A DNA stretch of 10,778 nt from Candidatus Pullichristensenella stercoripullorum (GTDB lineage Bacteria > Bacillota > Clostridia > Christensenellales > Aristaeellaceae), in NCBI GenBank assembly GCA_018712885.1, contig DVGE01000207.1:1-10778 (forward strand), written 5' to 3'. The notes below the pieces were generated by a model. That model had not been told where the DNA came from. It made no database searches and worked only from the letters and a program-made list of their open reading frames with translations. Below, in pieces: positions 1 through 5,856 of this stretch; position 1 is the stretch's first letter; the number at the start of each line of letters is the position of its first letter. A program made the position numbers and the translations under genes.

Positions 1-124
1 TGGATTTGCCGAGCCCTTCGGGATCGTCAAATCCAGTCGCCTTCGGCGACAAATTTTGCCGCTGGCAAAATTTCCTTGCTTGCGGGCTTTCTCAACGCTC
101 TGCCAGTCTGTTGACTTTGTCAAC
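1..124. repeat. intergenic stack of four small hairpins
   Basis: Non-coding stretch made almost entirely of consecutive inverted repeats. Hairpin A has arms TGGATTTG (1-8) and CAAATCCA (28-35), enclosing a smaller CC-UUCG-GG hairpin at 15-22. Hairpin B is GTCGCC-TTC-GGCGAC (36-50). Hairpin C is AAATTTTGCC-GCT-GGCAAAATTT (51-73), a perfect 10-bp stem. Hairpin D is GTTGAC-TTT-GTCAAC (110-124). The stems abut with almost no spacer. This is seen directly in the sequence; its role (structured 3' UTR, small RNA or REP/BIME-like extragenic repeat) is inference. The element may start left of the window. Confidence 0.6.
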
Positions 125-131
125 ATCCTGA
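72..131 (+). repeat. dispersed direct repeat, copy 1
   Basis: About 60 bp that recur in the same orientation at 10591-10651. The shared core runs from TTCCTTG through GCTTTCTCAACGCTCTGCC and GACTTTGTCAACATCCTGA. Differences from copy 2 are one inserted G and two substitutions. The 3' half carries the dyad GTTGAC-TTT-GTCAAC. A terminator hairpin starts three bases downstream. No open reading frame is conserved between the copies, so this is a non-coding repeat. Confidence 0.8.
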
Positions 132-133
132 AA

Positions 134-180
134 CGCCGGGCGCCGTGGGACATTCTTCCCACGGCGCGCGGCGTTTTTTT
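134..180 (+). terminator. strong rho-independent terminator
   Basis: An 11-bp perfect stem (140-150 with 157-167, loop CATTCT) is extended by a G-G mismatch and five further pairs (134-138 with 169-173), followed directly by seven T's (174-180). The T-tract lies on the plus strand, so it ends a plus-strand transcript coming from left of the window. On the minus strand the hairpin is followed only by GTTTC, so it may also end the 195-1751 gene, but weakly. Confidence 0.88.
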
Positions 181-194
181 CGGCGGTTTCCTGC

Positions 195-1751
195 TTAGGC
201 TTCCTCCAGCCCCAGCGCCTCGCGGTGATAGGTGACGCCGGCTTCCTCGACCCACTGGGCCAGCTGCGCCTCGTAAGCGTCCTCCTGCAGCGCGGCGAGC
301 GCTTCGCCCTCCAGCGCCGCGCGCACGTCCTCCAGCGGGATGGCCCCGGCGGGCACTTCGGCGTTGAAGCAGAGTATGCTCAGGCCCTCCGCCGTGCGCA
401 CGGGCTCCTGGGTGACGTCGCCCGGCTCGGCCAGCGCCAGCGCCGCGTCCTTGAGCGCCTGCTCGTAGGCGGTGGAACCGGCGCTGATGTAGTAGCCGTC
501 GCGCTGCACGCTCTCCAGCTCGTAGCCGGGATCGTCGCTGTACTCGGCGCGAAGCGTCTCAAACGCCTCGCCCTGGGCGATGCGGTCGAGCGCTTCCTCG
601 GCGGTCGGCTCCAGCTTGGCGTAGAGCGTGTTGAGCTCGCCGTTGAGGGCCTCGATCCGCTCCGCGTCGGCGCTCTCGTCCAAAGAGCTCAATTCAAAGT
701 AGATCTCCTCCACGCGCAGCGCGTCCTCAGCCTCGAAGGGAATGAGGATCTGCTTGAACGTGCGGTAGCCGGCGGGGTTGTACACCACGGTGGTCTCGCC
801 GTAGCGCCGCGCGTATTCGTACTGGTCGGGGTTGGCGTCGTAGGCGGCCTGCTGCTGGGCGAGGTCTTCGTCATACACGGTCTGCAGGGCCTCTTCGGTG
901 ACGCTCACGCTCTGCGCGGCGTAGTCGCGCAGCTTTTCCTCCCACCAGGCGGCCTCCACCTCGGCGCGGCAGCTCTCCAGCGTGATGCCGTCCGTCTCCA
1001 TGCGCTCCACGGCCTCGGCGCGGGCTTCCTCGTCGGTCATGGTGCCGTCGTTGATGGTGTAGAAGGCCAGATCCTGCTCGTAGCGCTGCTGGGCGGCCTC
1101 GTCGATGGCGGCCTCATCCTCGGCGCTGAGCGTGGTCAGGCCCAGCTCCTCGGCCTTGGCGTACTTGACCTTCTCGGTCACGACCTCCTGCAGCGTCTCT
1201 TCCAGCAGCGAATCGGCGTAGGCGCTCACGTCCTGGCCGTTGAGCAGCTGGCGGTTGACCTCGGCGTTGTAGGCGTCGAGCACTTCGTCGCTCATCACCT
1301 GCACGTCGCCGAATTCGGCCACCACCACCGGCTCGGCGCTGCTGGTCTCGCCAAAGCCGTCGCCGAGCAGGGCGTCGTTGTCGTTGACGGGCGCGTCGCC
1401 GCCGTCCAGGGCGCTGACCACGCCCGGATCGAGCGCCTGCGCGCCGTCAAAGACGTCGGCGTTGGGGTCGATGCCGTTTTCCATCAGCATGCCCTCCAGC
1501 TCTTCGATGCGCTGGTTGGCGTTGGCGATCTGCGTGTCGCGCTCGGCGATGAGGCTGTCGTCCGCCGGGCGCGCGCCGAGCCAGTAGCCCAGGCCGCCGC
1601 CCACGACCAGCGCCGCCGCGATCAGGCCGATGGCCAGCGCCTTCGGCACGCCGCGCGGACGGCGTTTGCGTCGGCGCGGAGGCTGCTCCTCGCTTTTGCG
1701 CCTGCGCTGCTCCTGTTCCTGCTCCTGCGAACGCGGCCGTTCTTTCGCCAT
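195..1751 (-). CDS. membrane-anchored parvulin-like foldase (SurA/PrsA type)
   Basis: Protein of 518 aa, probably an extracytoplasmic folding factor. Residues 1-36 are highly charged, with an Arg/Lys cluster (26-34). One transmembrane helix (about 37-60, ending YWLGA) gives an N-in anchor with no lipobox cysteine. A short heptad-like stretch (66-92) and an acidic linker follow. Residues about 145-320 look like the helical SurA N-terminal chaperone region, and about 332-466 like a rotamase domain (FKQILIPF, GEAFETLRAEYSDDP, LALAEPGDVT-PVRTAEGLSIL). Two oddities: the usual His of the first strand (HILI) is Gln, the late GxHII motif is GLSIL, and about 35 helical residues are inserted after the first strand. 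The ATG at 1751 is chosen over a GTG at 1769 because GGGAGGAGG (1759-1767) sits 7 nt upstream of it and would overlap the GTG. Family call is good; catalytic activity is doubtful. Confidence 0.8.
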   Translation of the reverse strand: MAKERPRSQEQEQEQRRRKSEEQPPRRRKRRPRGVPKALAIGLIAAALVVGGGLGYWLGARPADDSLIAERDTQIANANQRIEELEGMLMENGIDPNADVFDGAQALDPGVVSALDGGDAPVNDNDALLGDGFGETSSAEPVVVAEFGDVQVMSDEVLDAYNAEVNRQLLNGQDVSAYADSLLEETLQEVVTEKVKYAKAEELGLTTLSAEDEAAIDEAAQQRYEQDLAFYTINDGTMTDEEARAEAVERMETDGITLESCRAEVEAAWWEEKLRDYAAQSVSVTEEALQTVYDEDLAQQQAAYDANPDQYEYARRYGETTVVYNPAGYRTFKQILIPFEAEDALRVEEIYFELSSLDESADAERIEALNGELNTLYAKLEPTAEEALDRIAQGEAFETLRAEYSDDPGYELESVQRDGYYISAGSTAYEQALKDAALALAEPGDVTQEPVRTAEGLSILCFNAEVPAGAIPLEDVRAALEGEALAALQEDAYEAQLAQWVEEAGVTYHREALGLEEA

Positions 1752-1791
1752 ATCGGTTCCTCCTCCCACCTATGCACAGGTATACAGCGTC

Positions 1792-1800
1792 AGTATAACA
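1792..1800 (-). promoter_or_regulatory. extended -10 promoter for the foldase gene
   Basis: On the minus strand the sequence reads TG-T-TATACT, an extended -10 with a 5/6 match to TATAAT, about 40 nt upstream of the ATG at 1751. No good -35 hexamer is seen at 16-18 nt, which is tolerable for an extended -10 promoter. It lies in an AT-richer divergent gap. Confidence 0.55.
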
Positions 1801-1876
1801 CAAAGCCGCGAAAAAAGGGGCGATATCGAAATATACGCACAAAATCGCGCCATTTGCGTCATGATCGACGGAAATA

Positions 1877-1885
1877 TGCTATAAT
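1877..1885 (+). promoter_or_regulatory. extended -10 promoter of the esterase-HAD operon
   Basis: TG-C-TATAAT is a perfect -10 with the TG extension, ending 30 nt before the ATG at 1916. The -35 region is weak (GCGTCA at an 18-nt spacer, three matches). The leader is short and contains AAGGAGG (1903-1909), 6 nt before the start codon. Confidence 0.75.
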
Positions 1886-1915
1886 GGGTGTAGATCACCG
1901 AAAAGGAGGATCCAG

Positions 1916-2689
1916 ATGGCGCATCTTGTGGTGGACTACTACGCCGACGCGCTGGGCATGCAGACGCGCATGCACGTGCTCCTGCCTCAGCGCCAGACGG
2001 CGGGGAAAGTGAAGACGCTCTACCTGCTGCACGGCATGTCGGACGACGAGGGGACGTGGATGCGGCGCACATCCATCGACCGCTACGCCGAGGAAAAGGG
2101 CCTCGCCGTGGTCATGCCGGACGGCGGTCTTGGCTGGTATACGGATATGTACCACGGCCTTGCGTGGTTCAAGTTTATTTCCGGGGAGCTGCCCGCCCTC
2201 TGCCGGCGCTTTTTCCCCATCCTCTCGGACAGGCGGGAAGACACCTTTATCGGCGGCCTCTCCATGGGCGGCTACGGGGCCCTGAAGTGCGGCCTGCGCG
2301 CGCCGCAGACGTTTTCCCAAGTCATCTCCCTCTCCGGGGCGCTGGACGCGGCGGACACCGCCGTCAACAACACCGTCCCGGCGACGCGGGCGTACTGGGA
2401 GGACGTCTTCGGCCCGGCAAAAGACGTCCCCGGCTCGGAAAACGACCTCTTCGCCGCCGCCGAAGCGCTGACCGACCCCGCCCTGCGCCCCAGGGTCTAC
2501 ATGTGGTGCGGCACGGAGGACTTCCTCTACGCCCAGAACACACGCATGCGCGACCACCTGCGCGCGCTGGGCTACGATCTGACGTATGAAGAGTCGCCCG
2601 GCGACCACCAGTGGAAGTACTGGGACAAAAAGATCGCCGACGCGCTTGACTGGCTCTTGCCGGGAGAGGGGGAAGACGCATGGCGCTGA
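1916..2689 (+). CDS. EstA/Esterase-D-family serine esterase, first of a tandem pair
   Basis: Protein of 257 aa, an alpha/beta hydrolase of the PF00756 (esterase D / antigen 85) family. It resembles the small tributyrin/acyl esterases (EstA) of Gram-positive bacteria. The nucleophile elbow GLSMGG places Ser116. Likely partners are Asp202 (CGTEDFLY) and His231 (SPGDHQWKYW), and the oxyanion segment is LYLLHG (35-40). There is no signal peptide, so it should be cytoplasmic. The natural substrate cannot be read from sequence; short acyl or acetyl esters are typical for the family, and S-formylglutathione hydrolases are more distant relatives. The start is supported by AAGGAGG at ideal spacing. 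Its last 10 nt overlap the next gene, a paralogue of identical length, so the two are probably co-translated. Confidence 0.87.
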   Translation: MAHLVVDYYADALGMQTRMHVLLPQRQTAGKVKTLYLLHGMSDDEGTWMRRTSIDRYAEEKGLAVVMPDGGLGWYTDMYHGLAWFKFISGELPALCRRFFPILSDRREDTFIGGLSMGGYGALKCGLRAPQTFSQVISLSGALDAADTAVNNTVPATRAYWEDVFGPAKDVPGSENDLFAAAEALTDPALRPRVYMWCGTEDFLYAQNTRMRDHLRALGYDLTYEESPGDHQWKYWDKKIADALDWLLPGEGEDAWR

Positions 2690-3453
2690 TCCAGTTCGAG
2701 GCTTTTTCCGATGTTTTGGGCAAGGCGTTCACGGCGCACATCGCCCTGCCGGAGACGGCGCGCGGCCCCTTCCCCGTGCTCTGGCTTTTGCACGGCGCGG
2801 GCGACAACGGCTCCGGCTGGCTGCGCCACACCGCCATCGAGCGGCAGGCCACGCGCCGCGACCTGGCGCTGGTGGCCCCCACCGCCGGCATGAGCATGTA
2901 TGAGGACATGGCCCACGGCCAGCGCTACTTCACCCACATCGCCGACGAGCTGCCGAAAATGCTGCGCCGCCTGCTGCCCCTTTCGGACAGGCGGGAGGAC
3001 AACTTCATCGCCGGCCTTTCCATGGGCGGCATGGGGGCGCTGAAGATCGCCATGCGCCGCCCGGAGCGCTATTCCGCCGTCTGCTGCCTCTCCGCCGGCC
3101 ACACCAACTACCGCTTCCACGAGCCCGGGGAGGGCACGCCGCGCTTCAACCGCTATTTCATCGCCTACGGCGAGGCCGGCCCCTTGCCCGGCGAGGAGGA
3201 GACGCTCGAGCGCGCCCGGGCGCTGGCGGAGTCGGGCGGCCCCTGTCCGCGCGTGTGGCACACCTGCGGCGCGGAGGACTCTTTGAAGACCAACGCCGCC
3301 CTCACCCGCGACTTTTTCGAGAACCTGCCCGGCGACCCCTTCCAGTACGAGTACCACGAGTATCCCGGCCGCCACAACTGGGATTTCTGGGAGGCGCGCG
3401 TGCCGGAGATGCTCGATTTCGTGCTGCGCGGCAGAAAGGAGAGACGCCCATGA
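2680..3453 (+). CDS. EstA/Esterase-D-family serine esterase, second of a tandem pair
   Basis: Protein of 257 aa, paralogous to the preceding gene. Both have LLHG near residue 38 and share the block SDRRED-FI-GLSMGG-GALK. Predicted triad: Ser114 (GLSMGG), Asp200 (CGAEDSLK) and His232 (YPGRHNWDFW). No signal peptide is seen. The regions outside the core differ clearly, especially the cap after the nucleophile (140-185), so the pair looks like an old duplication with substrate divergence rather than a recent copy. The start overlaps the upstream gene by 10 nt and is preceded by a GGAGAGGGGGA purine tract (2663-2673). Its stop overlaps the HAD gene start (ATGA). An acyl or sugar-acetyl esterase role is plausible but unproven. 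Confidence 0.86.
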   Translation: MALIQFEAFSDVLGKAFTAHIALPETARGPFPVLWLLHGAGDNGSGWLRHTAIERQATRRDLALVAPTAGMSMYEDMAHGQRYFTHIADELPKMLRRLLPLSDRREDNFIAGLSMGGMGALKIAMRRPERYSAVCCLSAGHTNYRFHEPGEGTPRFNRYFIAYGEAGPLPGEEETLERARALAESGGPCPRVWHTCGAEDSLKTNAALTRDFFENLPGDPFQYEYHEYPGRHNWDFWEARVPEMLDFVLRGRKERRP

Positions 3454-4103
3454 GCGCCCCTTTGGAAATGCGCGCCGCCATCTTCGATCTGGACGGCACC
3501 TTGCTTGACAGCATGTACGTCTGGCACGCGGTGGACGAGCGGTTCTTTGCCGAGCGCGGCCTGACCCTGACGCCGGACTACGCCAAAGCCATCGCCGGCA
3601 TGAGCTACCGCGAGACGGCGCTGTACACGAAAAAGCGCTACGGCCTGACCGAGCCGTGGGAGGAGATCGTGCAGATCTGGACGCGCATGGCCGAGCGCGA
3701 GTACCGCGAAAACGTGCGCTTGAAGCCCGGCGCGGAGGCCTATCTCAAAGCGCTCAAAGCGCGCGGCGTGCGCCTGGCGGTGGCCACGGCCATGCCGCCG
3801 GGCCTGTTCAAGCCCTGCCTTGAACATCGCGGCATCGCGGGGCTTTTCGACGCCCTGCTCTCCGTGGAGGACGCCGGGGGCCGCGGCAAGCTCTCCGGCA
3901 GGGTGTTCGCGCTGGCGGCGGAAAAGCTGGGCGTGGAGCCCGCCGACTGCGTGGTCTTTGAGGATGTCTACGAGGGCGTGGCCGGGGCGAGAAAGGCCGG
4001 CATGCGCGCCGTGCTGGTCTACGACGAAGCCTCCGCCCACCGCCACGGCGAAACGGAAGCGCTCGTCGAGCGCGTCATCCATGATTTTACCGAGCTTTTA
4101 TAG
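3450..4103 (+). CDS. HAD-superfamily phosphatase (beta-phosphoglucomutase-like)
   Basis: Protein of 217 aa, a subfamily I HAD hydrolase. Motif I is FDLDGTLLDS with nucleophile Asp13 and acid/base Asp15. Motif II is the Thr113 region (LAVATAM). Motif III Lys147 lies in GRGKLSG. Motif IV is VFEDVYEG (Glu171-Asp172). The helical cap fills about 20-90, as in phosphoglycolate phosphatase / beta-phosphoglucomutase relatives, so a small sugar or organic phosphate is the likely substrate. Motif III is unusual: family members mostly read GKPxPDxF, while here it is GKLSGRVF. The start is the ATG overlapping the upstream stop (ATGA), with AGGAG 8 nt ahead; an open frame reaching back to 3255 is only overlap with the esterase gene. 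It is the last gene of the operon, so it may act on a product of the esterases, which is inference only. Confidence 0.85.
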   Translation: MSAPLEMRAAIFDLDGTLLDSMYVWHAVDERFFAERGLTLTPDYAKAIAGMSYRETALYTKKRYGLTEPWEEIVQIWTRMAEREYRENVRLKPGAEAYLKALKARGVRLAVATAMPPGLFKPCLEHRGIAGLFDALLSVEDAGGRGKLSGRVFALAAEKLGVEPADCVVFEDVYEGVAGARKAGMRAVLVYDEASAHRHGETEALVERVIHDFTELL

Positions 4104-4115
4104 GAAAACGGGCGC

Positions 4116-4155
4116 AAAAAACGGGCGTGGGGAGAAATTGATCTCTCCACGCCCG
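4116..4155 (-). terminator. hairpin terminator shared by convergent operons
   Basis: A 14-bp stem (4122-4135 with 4142-4155, one G-U pair, loop AATTGA) lies in the 56-bp gap between two convergent genes. On the minus strand it is followed by six T's (complement of 4116-4121), a classic terminator for the purA-purB-small-protein operon. On the plus strand it is followed by CTGTTTAT, a weaker T-tract, so it probably works in both directions. Confidence 0.88.
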
Positions 4156-4159
4156 CTGT

Positions 4160-4402
4160 TTATCGCGCCTCCGCGTCGATGCGGAAGATGTTGAGAACGT
4201 CCGCGTCCGGGCAACAGAAGGCGAACGTGCCGTCCGCGCGGGCGGGCAGCGCGCCACCGTAGCGGAGGATGTCCACGTAGGGAAAGGCCGTGTGCAGGGC
4301 CATGGGGCAGAGCCTACCGCGCTCGGTGTCGAAGTCGAACGTATCGCCGACCTTGTGCCCGTGGTGGCAGACGCCCGCGCCCTTTTTCTCCACCAGCGTC
4401 AA
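4160..4402 (-). CDS. TIGR04076-family small protein, start codon uncertain
   Basis: Small protein of about 80 aa, recognised from the family pattern C-xx-GHKVGD-F-F, LCPMALHTAFPYVDILRYGG, CCPDADV and a final FRI. Three cysteines sit where the family conserves them (Cys12, Cys32, Cys64). Function is not established; it is a soluble, compact protein that might bind a metal or undergo redox. The start is a problem. Similarity to the family seems to begin about four codons earlier (PKIT), yet no ATG or GTG exists in frame between purB's end and the core. The TTG at 4402 is the only usable alternative, with AAGAAGG 12 nt upstream. It lies 17 nt after purB, so translation coupled to purB termination is likely. 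It ends 4 nt before the operon terminator stem. Confidence 0.72.
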   Translation of the reverse strand: MTLVEKKGAGVCHHGHKVGDTFDFDTERGRLCPMALHTAFPYVDILRYGGALPARADGTFAFCCPDADVLNIFRIDAEAR

Positions 4403-4419
4403 GGTGATCTTCGGCCTTC

Positions 4420-5844
4420 TTACAGCTTGATCTCGCCCATATCGCGCGCGGCGTGGCCGGCGAGGGCGGGGTCGACTTCGTTTTTCACGAAGTTCACCGT
4501 CTGCTCGGCGGCGCGGCCGGTGTAGTTCTCCGGCGCAAGCAGCTTGGTCAGATGCTCGTGGTCCATGGGGAAGGCGGGGTCGGCGGCGATGCGCTCCATC
4601 AGGTCGCTCTCCTTGCCCTCCTGCTTCATGCGCGCGGCCGCGGCCTGCGAATGGACGCGGATGCGCTCGTGCAGCTCCTGCCGGTCGCCGCCCAGACGCA
4701 CGCCCTCCATGAGGATGGCTTCCGTGGCCATGAAGGGCAGGTTCTCCATCACGCGCTTGCCGATCATCGCCGGGTAGACGACCATGCCGCTGGCGATGTT
4801 GGCGTACAATTCCAGCACCGCGTCCGTGGCCAGGAACGCCTCCGGCAGCGAGAGGCGACGGTTGGCGCTGTCGTCCAGCGTGCGCTCGAACCACTGGGTG
4901 GCGGCGGTCATCTGCGCGTCCTGCGTCAGCGCCATCACGTGGCGGGAAAGGGCGCAGATGCGCTCCGAGCGCATGGGGTTGCGCTTGTAGGCCATGGCCG
5001 AGGAACCGATCTGACCCTTCTCAAAGGGCTCTTCCACTTCGCGGAAGGACTGCAGAAGCCGCAGGTCCTGCGCGAATTTGTAGGCGCTCTGGGCGATGCC
5101 GGAGAGCGCGCCGAGCACGCGGCTGTCCAGCTTGCGCGGATAGGTCTGGCCGGAAACGGCGAAGCACTTCTCCATGCCCACCTTGCGGGCGATGCGCCTT
5201 TCCAGTTCGTCCACCTTTTCGCCGTCGCCGTCGAAGAGCTTCATGAAGCTCTCCTGCGTGCCGGTCGCGCCGCGGTTGCCCAGCAGTTTGAGGGAAGAAA
5301 GGGCGAAGTTCACTTCGTCCAGATCCATCAGCAGATCCTGCATCCACAGCGTGGCGCGCTTGCCCACCGTGGTGAGCTGCGCCGGCTGCAAATGCGTGTA
5401 GCCGAGGGTGGGCAGATCTTTATATTCCAGCGCGAAGGCGCGCAGGCGGCGGATGACCTCCAGCACTTTTTCGCGCACCAGCGTCAGGGCGTCGCGCAGC
5501 ATGAGGATGTCGGCGTTGTCGGTCACATAGCAGGAGGTCGCGCCCAGATGGATGACGCCGCGCGCATTGGGGCAGACGTCGCCGTAGGCGAGCACGTGCG
5601 CCATCACGTCGTGGCGGGTGCGCTCCTCGTGGCGGCGGGCGGCCTCGTAGTCGATGTCCTCCACATGCGCCTTTAATTCGTCTACCTGCGCCTGCGTCAC
5701 CGGCAGCCCCATCTCCATCTCGCTCTCGGCCAGCGCCACCCAGAGCTTGCGCCAAGTGGTGAACTTGCGGTCGGGGGAGAAAATTTGCTGCATCTCGCGG
5801 CTGGCGTAGCGGCTGTTGAGCGGCGTTTCGTAAGTATCGTGCAT
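4420..5844 (-). CDS. purB: adenylosuccinate lyase
   Basis: Protein of 474 aa, matching the longer ADSL type found in animals and Clostridia rather than the ~430-aa Bacillus type. The enzyme cleaves SAICAR to AICAR and adenylosuccinate to AMP, releasing fumarate, as a cytosolic homotetramer. Signature sequences present: RHDVMAH (His78), GATSCYVTDNAD (101-112), YTHLQPAQ with general-acid His151, TGTQESF (195-200) and the mobile catalytic loop GSSAMAYKRNPMRSE (280-294) with its serine (Ser281/282). All expected catalytic residues are intact. The start is preceded by AAGGGGG, which overlaps the stop codon region of purA; the gap is 12 nt, so the pair is one transcription unit and probably translationally coupled. 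It supplies the second step after PurA in AMP synthesis. Confidence 0.96.
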   Translation of the reverse strand: MHDTYETPLNSRYASREMQQIFSPDRKFTTWRKLWVALAESEMEMGLPVTQAQVDELKAHVEDIDYEAARRHEERTRHDVMAHVLAYGDVCPNARGVIHLGATSCYVTDNADILMLRDALTLVREKVLEVIRRLRAFALEYKDLPTLGYTHLQPAQLTTVGKRATLWMQDLLMDLDEVNFALSSLKLLGNRGATGTQESFMKLFDGDGEKVDELERRIARKVGMEKCFAVSGQTYPRKLDSRVLGALSGIAQSAYKFAQDLRLLQSFREVEEPFEKGQIGSSAMAYKRNPMRSERICALSRHVMALTQDAQMTAATQWFERTLDDSANRRLSLPEAFLATDAVLELYANIASGMVVYPAMIGKRVMENLPFMATEAILMEGVRLGGDRQELHERIRVHSQAAAARMKQEGKESDLMERIAADPAFPMDHEHLTKLLAPENYTGRAAEQTVNFVKNEVDPALAGHAARDMGEIKL

Positions 5845-5856
5845 GCTCGTTCCCCC

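Noticed and set aside
1..124. CRISPR array
   Set aside because: The palindromes differ in sequence and length, and there are no regular repeats with spacers.
225..2012. 595-codon plus-strand open frame antisense to the foldase gene
   Set aside because: It is a GC-rich shadow: composition is Leu/Val/Gly/Arg-heavy with no domain, and the minus strand encodes a coherent protein with a ribosome site and promoter.
3255..3449. Longer start for the HAD gene
   Set aside because: It would overlap the esterase coding region by about 200 nt; the family N-terminus and a ribosome site fit the ATG at 3450.
4453..5676. 407-codon plus-strand frame across purB, and similar ones across purA and the peptidase
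   Set aside because: Reverse-strand shadows of high-GC genes with no recognisable domains.
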